From: Pedobacter ginsengisoli
GTDB lineage: Bacteria; Bacteroidota; Bacteroidia; Sphingobacteriales; Sphingobacteriaceae
Assembly: GCF_002736205.1 (NCBI RefSeq)
Contig: NZ_CP024091.1
Location: forward strand, 4,337,555 to 4,401,554
DNA length: 64,000 nucleotides
Direction: 5' to 3'
Part shown: in pieces, positions 34,743 to 43,104 of the stretch
Layout: every line of letters begins with the position of its first letter
Position numbering within the stretch: position 1 is the stretch's first letter
Made by a program: the position numbers and the translations under genes
Notes under the pieces: model-generated
The model's database searches: none
What the model saw: the letters and a program-made list of their open reading frames with translations, nothing else
What the model was told of the DNA's origin: nothing

Positions 34743-35561
34743 TTATTCTTTAGTGTATAAAGCCCCTGCTTTTATTGCCGACAACTTAATACCTTTAATT
34801 AAAGATGAGCTGAAGCCATTGTGTTCCATCTCGTTTAATCCTGCTATTGTACACCCTTTAGGTGAAGTAACTTTATCTATCTCCTGTTCAGGATGGGATT
34901 GCATTTGCAATAACAAATCTGCAGCGCCTTTTGCTGTTTGTACAGCCATTTTTAATGCCTCATCAGCATGAAAACCGATTTCTACCCCACCCTGCGATGC
35001 CGCTCTTATTGCACGTAAGAAAAATGCAATTCCGCAAGCACATAGCGCGGTTGCAGAAGTCATTAGGTCTTCATTGATTTTTACAACAGCTCCAACTGTT
35101 TCAAACATTCTAACAACCTCATCCACATTTTCTTTTGAAGCATTGTCTGTGGCTACGCAAGTCATCGATTGGCCTATTGCAATTGCTGTATTGGGCATTG
35201 CCCTAACAACCTGAACTGCATCACCAAGCTTATTTCTAATGTCAATACAACTTACACCAGATGCAACAGAAATAAAAACCTGTTTAGCCGGATCAACTGC
35301 AGGACGTATCTGTTCCAATAACTGATTCAATTGTTGCGGTAAAACAGCCAGAACAACAATATCAGCAGCGGCAACTACGGCAGCATTCTCACCACTAACC
35401 ATAAACCCCTGATCAGAAAATGCAGTTAAGTTAGAAACATTACGCCTTGTCAGCGTAATCTGACCGGGCTCTGCATAGCTCGCCTTAACTAGCCCTTTGG
35501 CTAAAGAGACACCAATATTTCCGCTTCCTAAAATGGCAATACTGCCTTTAAACTGGTTCAT
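34743..35561 (-). CDS. proC: Pyrroline-5-carboxylate reductase family protein
   Basis: 272 residues. Rossmann motif IAILGSGNIGVSLAKGL (residues 9-25), LTRRNVSNL, VLAVLPQQL, then VVRAMPNTAIAIGQSMTC, a strong P5CR signature. In the C-terminal signature the usual TSPGGTT-like loop reads TSPKGCTIAGL. ProC makes proline from pyrroline-5-carboxylate with NAD(P)H. Its place inside the arginine operon, 2 bases from argB and 6 from argE, suggests coordination of proline and arginine synthesis or recovery of ornithine-derived semialdehyde. Confidence 0.9.
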   Translation of the reverse strand: MNQFKGSIAILGSGNIGVSLAKGLVKASYAEPGQITLTRRNVSNLTAFSDQGFMVSGENAAVVAAADIVVLAVLPQQLNQLLEQIRPAVDPAKQVFISVASGVSCIDIRNKLGDAVQVVRAMPNTAIAIGQSMTCVATDNASKENVDEVVRMFETVGAVVKINEDLMTSATALCACGIAFFLRAIRAASQGGVEIGFHADEALKMAVQTAKGAADLLLQMQSHPEQEIDKVTSPKGCTIAGLNEMEHNGFSSSLIKGIKLSAIKAGALYTKE

Positions 35562-35563
35562 AA

Positions 35564-36352
35564 TTATCTGATTAATCGGGTTCCGAAATTCTGTTGATCT
35601 ATTTGTGGCAATTCATCTGCTTTACCAATATATACTGCACTAACTCCACTTTTTATGGCCTCAAAAGCATTGTGCAATTTAGGGATCATTCCTCCCGAAA
35701 CTACACCTTCATTTTTTAAAGTTTCAAATTCACCCATTCTAATTACAGGTACAAGGGATTGATCATCGTCAATATCCCGCATTACCCCACGCTTTTCGAA
35801 ACAGTAAACTAAAGAGGTATCATAAATTGATGACATGGCAACAGCAACAGCAGATGCAATAGTATCTGCATTAGTGTTTAATAATTGTGATGCTCCATCG
35901 TGTGTAATTGCACACAATACAGGAACAAGCCCTGCCTTTAATAAGCTATCTAAAGTATCAGACGAAACCGAAGCCTCATCCAAATCACCAACAAAGCCAT
36001 AATCAATATCCTTTACTGGTCTTTTAACTGCCTTTATTATATTGCCATCTGCACCAGTTAAGCCAATTGCATTACTTCCTTTGGCTTGTAACTGGGCAAC
36101 CATATTTTTATTAATCAAACCGGCATACACCATGGTAACCACACGCAGTGTTTCAATATCAGTTATACGCCTGCCTTCTACCATTTTGGCTTCTACCCCT
36201 AGTGAACCCCCCAGTTCAGTAGCAATTTTACCACCACCATGAATTAAAATCTTATCACCTGGAAGTGCCGCAAAATCAAGTAAAAACTGATGCAGTTTCT
36301 CTGAATTATCTATAACATTCCCACCTATTTTAATTACACTGAGTTTCTTCAT
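35564..36352 (-). CDS. argB: Acetylglutamate kinase (acyl-glutamate kinase)
   Basis: Phosphorylates the gamma-carboxylate of N-acylglutamate. 262 residues with the amino-acid-kinase motifs VIKIGGNVID (N-terminal lysine), ILIHGGGKIATELGG, EGRRITDIETLRVV, and LLNTNADTIASAVAVAM. No N-terminal extension for arginine feedback is visible, so it resembles the short arginine-insensitive E. coli type. The acyl group may be acetyl or succinyl in this phylum. It sits between argF' and proC. Confidence 0.94.
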   Translation of the reverse strand: MKKLSVIKIGGNVIDNSEKLHQFLLDFAALPGDKILIHGGGKIATELGGSLGVEAKMVEGRRITDIETLRVVTMVYAGLINKNMVAQLQAKGSNAIGLTGADGNIIKAVKRPVKDIDYGFVGDLDEASVSSDTLDSLLKAGLVPVLCAITHDGASQLLNTNADTIASAVAVAMSSIYDTSLVYCFEKRGVMRDIDDDQSLVPVIRMGEFETLKNEGVVSGGMIPKLHNAFEAIKSGVSAVYIGKADELPQIDQQNFGTRLIR

Positions 36353-36367
36353 AAGGATACCAAATTA

Positions 36368-37330
36368 TTACAATTTCTCTAACATTTGCTTCAATACAGC
36401 CTGTGCCGCCCATAAACGATTTCCTGCTTCATGGATAACTAGTGAGTTGGGGCCATCCAATATTTCAGACGACAGCTCCAAATCTCGGCGAACAGGTAAG
36501 CAATGCATTACTTTCGCATTATTTGTCCCCACCAGTTTCTCATTATTCAGCATCCATCCTTCAGGATAGGTAAGCACTTTGCCGTATTCCTTAAAGCTAG
36601 ACCAGTTTTTAACATAAATATAATCTGCTCCTTTAAGGGCTTCATCTAAGCTATGAGTAATGATTGCACCAGGAGTAAAGTCATCACTTAGCTCATAGCC
36701 CTTTGGCTGAGCAATTGTGAAATCAAGCATTCCATCTGCCTGAGCCTTACACATCCATTCAGCAAATGAGTTAGGAACAGCCTGAGGTAATGCTTTAATA
36801 TGAGGGGCCCATGCCAATACTACTTTGGGCTTAGTTGCACCAGTCCAGGTTTCTTTAATGGTAACAAGATCTGCTAAACTTTGTAAAGGATGGCGAGTAG
36901 CGCTTTCTAAACTTACTACAGGAACATTACAATATTTAATGAACTTATTAAAAAAGTCCTCATTATAATCTTCATCTCTGTTTACTAACTTAGGAAAAGA
37001 ACGCAAGCCTAAAATGTCGCAATATTGCCCCATTACTGCAGCTGCTTCACGAATATGTTCAACAGTAGTTCCGTTCATTACCACACCATCCTGTGTTTCT
37101 AATGCCCAGCCTTCCTTGTCCATATTCATCACCATTACATTCATTCCCAAGTTTAGCGCCGCTTTCTGAGTACTTAAGCGAGTGCGCAAGCTTGGGTTTA
37201 GAAAAACAAGACCCAGAGTCTTATTCTTTCCTAAATGCTGATGCGAATAAGGGCTTTCCTTAAGTGCCAATGCGTCTTTAACCAATTGGCCGATGTCTTG
37301 TACATCATTTACTGAGGTGAATTGGTTCAT
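36368..37330 (-). CDS. argF': Acyl-ornithine carbamoyltransferase (ArgF' type; acetyl or succinyl)
   Basis: Transfers the carbamoyl group to N-acetyl- or N-succinyl-ornithine. 320 residues. The carbamoyl-phosphate motif reads NPSLRTRLSTQKA (SxRTR instead of the STRTR of ordinary ornithine transcarbamylase), then NMDKEGWALETQDGVVMNG, RHPLQSLADL, and MHCLPVRRDLELS. These fit the Bacteroidota/Xanthomonas acyl-ornithine group. The residue reported to choose the acyl group (Pro90 in Bacteroides fragilis, Glu92 in Xanthomonas) is Val90 here (GTTVEH), so the acyl group is undecided. The start overlaps argD by 4 bases. Confidence 0.92.
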   Translation of the reverse strand: MNQFTSVNDVQDIGQLVKDALALKESPYSHQHLGKNKTLGLVFLNPSLRTRLSTQKAALNLGMNVMVMNMDKEGWALETQDGVVMNGTTVEHIREAAAVMGQYCDILGLRSFPKLVNRDEDYNEDFFNKFIKYCNVPVVSLESATRHPLQSLADLVTIKETWTGATKPKVVLAWAPHIKALPQAVPNSFAEWMCKAQADGMLDFTIAQPKGYELSDDFTPGAIITHSLDEALKGADYIYVKNWSSFKEYGKVLTYPEGWMLNNEKLVGTNNAKVMHCLPVRRDLELSSEILDGPNSLVIHEAGNRLWAAQAVLKQMLEKL

Positions 37331-38460
37331 CCTTTTAAAGCAATTTTAAATTCTTTCAAAAATTGATCTGCCTGATCCTTAGTTAAATTTAGTGCAGGCA
37401 AAAGTCTAATTACATTAGGCTTTGCTTCGCCTGTAAATATTTTGTGTTTAAATAAAAGTTCTTTTTTTACATGCGCAAGGCTCTCAGGAAGGTCAATACC
37501 TATCATTAAACCGCGTCCACGCACTTCTTTTACCTCTTCTATTCTCTTTAATTCTTCAATAAGATAACTACCTATTGTCTCGGCATTTTTCAATAAGTCA
37601 TCCTGTTCAATGATCTCCAAAACAGCTAAAGCTGCTGCACAGGCAAGATGATTACCACCAAAAGTAGTCCCTAGCATACCATGCCAAGGCTTAAACTTAG
37701 GTGCAATAGAAATTCCGGCAACAGGGAAACCATTACCCATTCCTTTTGCCATAGTGTAAACATCGGCATTAACGCCTGCATATTCATGAGAATAGAACAT
37801 TCCTGTTCTGCCATAACCACACTGCACACTATCAGCTATGTAAACTGAATTGTAGTGATCACAAAGAGAACGGATCTTTTGCAAAAAGCTGATCGATGCT
37901 TCTTTTATGCCTCCTACACCTTGAATTCCTTCAATAATTACAGCTGCTACGTCATTTCCAAACTCAGCAAATGCCTGCTCCAGGGCAGCTTCATCATTAT
38001 GAGGAAGGAAAACAATGTTGTCGGTTTCATTTACAGGAGCAATAATTTTAGGATTGTCAGTAGCTGAAACAGCTAAGGATGTTCTTCCATGAAATGCACC
38101 TTTAAATGCAATAACTTTCTTTCTGCCATTGTAAAAAGAAGCTAGTTTTAAAGCATTTTCATTAGCCTCTGCACCTGAGTTACACAAAAAAAGCTGATAA
38201 TCTGTTTTACCAGAAACTTTACCTAACTGTTCAGCTAACTGTACCTGCAAAGCAATTTTAACAGAATTTGAGTAAAAACCAACTTTATTAAGCTGATCAG
38301 TTAAACGTTGCACATAATGAGGGTGAGTGTGGCCAATAGAGATAACAGCATGACCTCCATAAAGATCCAGATATTCTTGTCCTTCAGCATCCCAAACGGT
38401 GCTGCCTTGTGCTTTTACTATTTCAATATTATTTAATGGATATACGTCGAATAAGTTCAT
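37327..38460 (-). CDS. argD: Acyl-ornithine aminotransferase
   Basis: Converts N-acylglutamate semialdehyde to N-acylornithine using glutamate and PLP. ATG 38460 (MNLFDVYPLNNIEIVKAQGS) is chosen; the frame opens with 7 more residues at 38481 inside a palindromic repeat. Visible are YLDLYGGHAVISIGHTHP, LCNSGAEANENALKLA, AFKGAFHGRTSLA, VIIEGIQGVGG, ADSVQCGYGRTG and the Schiff-base lysine in TMAKGMGNGFPV. Standard class III length. Translationally coupled to argF' (ATGA overlap). Confidence 0.94.
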   Translation of the reverse strand: MNLFDVYPLNNIEIVKAQGSTVWDAEGQEYLDLYGGHAVISIGHTHPHYVQRLTDQLNKVGFYSNSVKIALQVQLAEQLGKVSGKTDYQLFLCNSGAEANENALKLASFYNGRKKVIAFKGAFHGRTSLAVSATDNPKIIAPVNETDNIVFLPHNDEAALEQAFAEFGNDVAAVIIEGIQGVGGIKEASISFLQKIRSLCDHYNSVYIADSVQCGYGRTGMFYSHEYAGVNADVYTMAKGMGNGFPVAGISIAPKFKPWHGMLGTTFGGNHLACAAALAVLEIIEQDDLLKNAETIGSYLIEELKRIEEVKEVRGRGLMIGIDLPESLAHVKKELLFKHKIFTGEAKPNVIRLLPALNLTKDQADQFLKEFKIALKG

Positions 38461-38481
38461 TTTTTTAGATTTTTGCTCCAT

Positions 38482-38562
38482 GTCATCCTGAATTTATTTC
38501 AGGATGCTGCAAGAGCACGGGTTAGATAAAAATCCGAGATCCTGAAATAAATTCAGGATGAC
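38482..38562. repeat. REP-like long palindromic element inside the arginine operon
   Basis: Two 23-base arms (38482-38504 and 38540-38562), exact inverted complements beginning GTCATCCTGAA, around a 35-base centre. Each arm is itself nearly palindromic (ATCCTGAA...TTCAGGAT). A related element with CATGCTGAATTC arms is at 62001-62080. It fills the argC-argD gap, where it could fold in the mRNA and tune the operon's 5'/3' expression ratio. Confidence 0.75.
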
Positions 38563-38573
38563 GAAACAACAAA

Positions 38574-39545
38574 TTAAAATGCAGCCGCCTTTAGCCGGAG
38601 CCCCGTACTCTCTTCTAATCCAAATATCAAATTCATGTTTTGTACCGCTTGTCCGCTTGCACCTTTTAACAAATTGTCTATCATACTTACAATAAAGAGT
38701 TTGTTGCCATGTTTTTCTACATGTACCAATCCTTTATTTGTATTCACTACCTGTTTTAAATCGATATTTCTTTTACTTACATGAGTGAAAGGATGCGAAG
38801 CATAAAAATCTTCATATATGCGCTGTGCCTCCTCTGCCGTCAAATCACTGTCCAGATAGATTGCCGCCATAATACCCCTTGTAAAATCACCACGTTGAGG
38901 TACAAAATTTAAAGCCTCATTAAAACCTGGCTCTAATTGCTTTAAACTCTCACCTATCTCATTAAGATGCTGATGTTCAAAAGCTTTATATACCGACAGG
39001 TTGTTGTTGCGCCAGCTAAAATGAGAAGTTGCTGACAAGCCTTGTCCGGCTCCAGTTGATCCGGTTGTTGCATTGATATGCACTTCACTATTCAGCAGGC
39101 CTTTTGATGCCAAAGGCAATAATCCTAACTGGATACAAGTCGCAAAACATCCCGGGTTAGCAATATAACTGGCCTTTTTTATCGCTTCACGATTTAATTC
39201 AGGCAAACCATATACCCATTTATTTCCTGCATTAACCTTTAATCTGAAATCCTGACTCAGGTCAATTATTTTAATACTACTGTCAATGGTATTTGCAGCT
39301 AAAAATTTCTTGGCATCTCCGTGTCCTACACAAAGAAATAACACATCAATCTCCGACGATAATTCACCTGTAAAACGCAGGTCAGTATCGCCAAACAAAT
39401 CTGTATGAACATCAGAAATAAGGTTTCCGGCATTACTGTTACTATGTACAAATACGATATCAACAATTGGATGGTTCACAAGAATACGTAGCATTTCACC
39501 ACCTGTATATCCTGCACCTCCAACTATTCCTGCTCTAATCTTCAT
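38574..39545 (-). CDS. argC: N-acetyl-gamma-glutamyl-phosphate reductase
   Basis: Reduces acylglutamyl phosphate to the semialdehyde with NADPH. 323 residues. N-terminal Rossmann motif IVGGAGYTGGEMLRIL, catalytic cysteine in YIANPGCFATCIQLGL (about residues 128-143), TTGSTGAGQG and LSVYKAFEHQHLNEIG. The start overlaps the end of argG by 11 bases, so the two are cotranscribed and probably translationally coupled. Confidence 0.95.
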   Translation of the reverse strand: MKIRAGIVGGAGYTGGEMLRILVNHPIVDIVFVHSNSNAGNLISDVHTDLFGDTDLRFTGELSSEIDVLFLCVGHGDAKKFLAANTIDSSIKIIDLSQDFRLKVNAGNKWVYGLPELNREAIKKASYIANPGCFATCIQLGLLPLASKGLLNSEVHINATTGSTGAGQGLSATSHFSWRNNNLSVYKAFEHQHLNEIGESLKQLEPGFNEALNFVPQRGDFTRGIMAAIYLDSDLTAEEAQRIYEDFYASHPFTHVSKRNIDLKQVVNTNKGLVHVEKHGNKLFIVSMIDNLLKGASGQAVQNMNLIFGLEESTGLRLKAAAF

Positions 39546-40728
39546 GACTGTTTACTTTATGCCAGATCATTACCTGGTTACCAAAAATCTTCGAGAAACC
39601 TTTAACATCTTCACCGCTCCATGCATTGTTCATTTCACCGTAGCTGCCAAATTTATTGCTCATCAAATCATGTTCAGATTCAACACCAATAATATTGAAA
39701 CGGTAAGGTAACAATTCAACAAATACATTTCCACTTACTGTTTTCTGTGTATCTGATAAAAATGCTTCAATATTGCGCATAATAGGATCATGGAATTGAC
39801 CTTCGTGTAACCAGTTACCATAGAAAGAGGACAATTGCTCTTTCCACGAAAGCTGCCACTTTGTTAAAGTATGTTTTTCAAGTGTGTGATGAGCTTTAAT
39901 AATCACCATTGGAGCCGCTGCTTCAAAACCCACACGTCCTTTAATTCCTATAATTGTATCACCCACATGGATATCTCTTCCAATGCCATAAGGCTGTGCA
40001 ATAGCCTGTAATTTCTGAATCGCTCTAACCGGTTCAAAAGTTTCGCCATCAATTGCTACCAGTTCACCTTTAGTAAAAGTTAAGGTAAGTTTGCGAGGCT
40101 GTGTTTCAGAAACCTGGGTTGGCCATGCCTCTTCCGGCAACGTCTCATTGGAAGTTAAAGTTTCTTTTCCTCCCACAGATGTTCCCCATAACCCTTTATT
40201 GATAGAGTATCTTGCTTTTTCTGCGCTATAATTAACACCATGATTGCTTAAATATTCTATTTCCGCTTCGCGTGATAGTTTTAAATCCCTGATCGGAGTA
40301 ATGATCTCTACATTTGGAATGATAATGTTAAAGATCATATCAAAACGCACCTGATCGTTACCTGCCCCTGTACTTCCATGAGCAACATAATCAGCTCCTA
40401 TTTTCTTCACATAATTTGCAATTGCAGTTGCCTGACTTACACGCTCTGCACTTACTGATAATGGATAAGTCGCATTTTTTAATACATTCCCGAAAACCAA
40501 ATATTTAATACAGCTGTCATAATAGTTTGTAGTTTCATCAACAACAGCATGAGAAGCTACACCTAAGGCATAAGCACGTTTTTCTATTTCTTGTAATTCT
40601 TCATCAGAAAAACCACCAGTATTTACAATAACAGAATGCACCTCTAATCCGCGATCCTGTGCTAAATAAATACAGCAAAATGAGGTATCCAAACCTCCGC
40701 TAAACGCTAAAACAACTTTCTTCTTCAT
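39535..40728 (-). CDS. argG: Argininosuccinate synthase
   Basis: Joins citrulline and aspartate with ATP. 397 residues. The ATP-pyrophosphatase P-loop is VLAFSGGLDTSFCCIYLA (residues 6-23). Further family segments are YVAHGSTGAGNDQVRFD (about 120-136), ITPIRD, and YSINKGLWGTSVGGKE. It overlaps argC by 11 bases and is 11 bases downstream of the GNAT gene on the minus strand. It needs free citrulline, so the argE-like enzyme must act before it. Confidence 0.95.
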   Translation of the reverse strand: MKKKVVLAFSGGLDTSFCCIYLAQDRGLEVHSVIVNTGGFSDEELQEIEKRAYALGVASHAVVDETTNYYDSCIKYLVFGNVLKNATYPLSVSAERVSQATAIANYVKKIGADYVAHGSTGAGNDQVRFDMIFNIIIPNVEIITPIRDLKLSREAEIEYLSNHGVNYSAEKARYSINKGLWGTSVGGKETLTSNETLPEEAWPTQVSETQPRKLTLTFTKGELVAIDGETFEPVRAIQKLQAIAQPYGIGRDIHVGDTIIGIKGRVGFEAAAPMVIIKAHHTLEKHTLTKWQLSWKEQLSSFYGNWLHEGQFHDPIMRNIEAFLSDTQKTVSGNVFVELLPYRFNIIGVESEHDLMSNKFGSYGEMNNAWSGEDVKGFSKIFGNQVMIWHKVNSHED

Positions 40729-40739
40729 CTTTATAACAG

Positions 40740-41444
40740 CTATTTAAATAAAACGGTAAACATTAAAAACAGAGATTTTAAACCTCCTTTATTCTCGGGT
40801 TTGGAACTTAGCACCAATCGTTGCTTAATGCGCATAAAACGCTCATATAGCTTAGGCTTTTTGTGCAATTCCTCTGCAAATTTCTTAGCAACATCATGTT
40901 TTTGTTCCACAGGATCGTACAACATTGCAGTACACATGCAATTCTTACGCTCCTTCATTTTCAGAATTTCGAAATTCACACAGCTTTGGCAGCCTTTCCA
41001 AAACTCTTCATCCTGGGTAAGCTCTGAATAAGTTACAGGCTCATAACCCAAATCAGAATTGATTTTCATTACAGCCAATCCTGTAGTTAAACCAAATATT
41101 TTTGCTTTAGGATATTTTTGTCTTGAAAGCGCAAAAATCTTCTCCTTAATAGCATGGGCAAGCCCTGCCTTTCTATATTTGGGGCTAACGATTAAGCCTG
41201 AATTGGCTACAAATTGTCCATGTGTCCAGGTTTCAATATAGCAAAAACCAGCCCACGAGCCATCCTTATGGAAAGCAATAACAGCTTTCCCGTCTGAAAT
41301 TTTATTTGCTACATACTCCGGAGAGCGTTTAGCGATACCTGTACCTCGGGCTTTTGCCGATTCTGCCATTTCTTCGCAAATTTCTTCTGCAAAGACACGA
41401 TGTTCAGGAAGTGCAACTTGCACTATAAAATCGTTTATATTCAT
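40740..41444 (-). CDS. GNAT-family acyltransferase heading the arginine operon (candidate acyl-glutamate synthase)
   Basis: 234 residues with a GNAT acyl-CoA fold over about 20-150: VIAFHKDGSWAGFCYIETW, SGLIVSPKYRKAGLAHAIKEK (CoA-binding loop, with R-K-A-G for the usual R/Q-x-x-G/A), and FGLTTGLAVMKINSDLGYEP. Beyond it lies CQSC and, 14 residues later, CMC, a four-cysteine set that could bind metal. The basic C terminus is unique. As first gene of the operon, in a cluster without argA or argJ, it is a good candidate for making N-acylglutamate. This is inference; the family contains many other activities. Confidence 0.8.
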   Translation of the reverse strand: MNINDFIVQVALPEHRVFAEEICEEMAESAKARGTGIAKRSPEYVANKISDGKAVIAFHKDGSWAGFCYIETWTHGQFVANSGLIVSPKYRKAGLAHAIKEKIFALSRQKYPKAKIFGLTTGLAVMKINSDLGYEPVTYSELTQDEEFWKGCQSCVNFEILKMKERKNCMCTAMLYDPVEQKHDVAKKFAEELHKKPKLYERFMRIKQRLVLSSKPENKGGLKSLFLMFTVLFK

Positions 41445-41586
41445 TAATATGATAACGAAAAAAAATAAATGTTCTGATTAATTGTTTTTTGAGAGGCAAT
41501 CCTCTGTGGAAATGCGTTGAGACTTTACGCAGAGATTAACTCAAATCCGCGGCGTATAATTTTGCCGGTTAGTGGTTACAAAAAAA

Positions 41587-41688
41587 ATGGGTCGCAAACG
41601 TTCAATAAACAAACTTCTTGAAGCAATATTTTTTGCTTCAACAATAGAAAGTTTATGGGTCGCGTGCTTAATCATTTTCTGTATATAA
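41587..41688 (+). CDS. Possible 33-residue membrane peptide
   Basis: In the 347-base gap between the GNAT and DAO-family genes a short frame starts at ATG 41587 (MGRKRSINKLLEAIFF, then a hydrophobic stretch ending WVACLIIFCI). It has a basic head and a hydrophobic tail, as small membrane peptides do. A TAATTTTG box at 41557-41564 lies 22 bases upstream. A 9-bp inverted repeat (TTGAAGCAA, 41619-41642) lies within it. The rest of the gap shows short hairpins upstream of the arginine operon and nothing else recognised. Confidence 0.25.
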   Translation: MGRKRSINKLLEAIFFASTIESLWVACLIIFCI

Positions 41689-41791
41689 TAATTCTTTGAA
41701 TGAGTTGAGGCGCAAAGGTTTAAATAAATATCGAGTTGTGCAATACGTTTTTAATTTTTTTACATTTTTATAATGAATATCTGCACTTAAT

Positions 41792-42994
41792 TTAACGTCC
41801 AAATCTGAAGAAATGAGACAGAATACCCGGCCTTCCTTCTATTATTTCAATTATCATATCCATTCCCATTACCGAAAAAGTGATCCCATTCCCTCCAAAA
41901 CCTAGCAAAAAGTAGCTTCCAGGGTATTTAGGATGCATTCCTATGTATGGCAAACCATCCTTAGTTTCACCAAAAGTACCAGCCCAGCAAAAGTCTTCAA
42001 TGAATGAACTATCAGGCAAATATTTTTTTAAAGTTTTTTCCAACTTCTCTTTTTTTCTGCCCAAAATCAGGTCTCTTCTTGTAGCATTTTTAAAGCTTTC
42101 ATCTTCGCCCCCCACAAGAAATCTCCCATCTGCTGTTGTACGCATATATAAATACGGGGAATCTGTATTCCAAAACAATGTTTTTTCACAAGCTTCGTGG
42201 TGTCGGTCCATCTTCTCACTAACCATTGCATAAGTACTTTTCAACTGCACAACCTTATCAGGAAGCATATTCTGAGCCTCATATCCAGTACAGTAAATAA
42301 TATGTTTTGCGGCTATCTCAGCACCTGTATCCAATTGCGCCCTCAGTAGTTCCTTTTCATATTTCACCCTTTTCAATTCCGTTTTATCAAACACTCCTAA
42401 TCCCTTTTCAGCATTATAATGCAGTAAATCGTGTGTTAAACAAAAAGCGTCCACACTCCCCCCATCGGCAGAAAGAATTCCACCTTCAGCAACAATTCCA
42501 TAATTCGCCTTTACTTCTTTTTTATCCAGCCACTTCACCTCAAATCCGGCCGTCTTACGGGCTTCATATTCCTGCTTTAGCCATTTAACATCCTTACTTT
42601 TCCCGGCAAAATAAAGTGATTCCTTTTTTTCAAACCCGCATACCGAGCCAATCTCTTTTACCAAACGCTCCAGTTTATAAATGGCATCTTTACAGGCAAG
42701 GTAACTTGCTATAGCACCCTGGTTTCCTATCAATTCTTTTAATCTGTATAATGGAACATCAATTTCGTATTGAAGCATTGATGTGGTTGCCGATGTACTG
42801 CCATTCGCAATCTCCCTTTTGTCAATTAATATGGTTTCGTAACCTTTAGCTATACAGGCATGGGCCATTAATGCACCGGTAATACCTCCACCAACAATCA
42901 GTACATCACACTTTGCATCTGTCCTTAACGAAGGATACGAATGCATTATCCCATTTTTTACCAGCCAAAACGGCTCATTTGAGCGAATATCCAT
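41792..42994 (-). CDS. FAD-dependent oxidoreductase (DAO family)
   Basis: 400-residue flavoenzyme of the D-amino-acid-oxidase/glycine-oxidase family. The FAD motif is VLIVGGGITGALMAHACI (residues 31-48), then LIDKREIANGSTSATTSMLQ (second strand and substrate loop), GGILSADGGSVDAF, and a C-terminal FAD contact in FLLGFGGNGITFSVMGMDM. No Rieske cluster or extra domain is present. The substrate is unknown, an amine being likely. It is monocistronic and divergent from the M28 peptidase. Confidence 0.85.
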   Translation of the reverse strand: MDIRSNEPFWLVKNGIMHSYPSLRTDAKCDVLIVGGGITGALMAHACIAKGYETILIDKREIANGSTSATTSMLQYEIDVPLYRLKELIGNQGAIASYLACKDAIYKLERLVKEIGSVCGFEKKESLYFAGKSKDVKWLKQEYEARKTAGFEVKWLDKKEVKANYGIVAEGGILSADGGSVDAFCLTHDLLHYNAEKGLGVFDKTELKRVKYEKELLRAQLDTGAEIAAKHIIYCTGYEAQNMLPDKVVQLKSTYAMVSEKMDRHHEACEKTLFWNTDSPYLYMRTTADGRFLVGGEDESFKNATRRDLILGRKKEKLEKTLKKYLPDSSFIEDFCWAGTFGETKDGLPYIGMHPKYPGSYFLLGFGGNGITFSVMGMDMIIEIIEGRPGILSHFFRFGR

Positions 42995-43104
42995 AAGTTT
43001 AAATTAATCAAACTATAACAATCTTGTTTGATATGTGTTTTACACACCCAAAATTTAAACTTTACGCAAGTTTAATCCTATATTGAATTTCCTTAGGGGC
43101 TATT

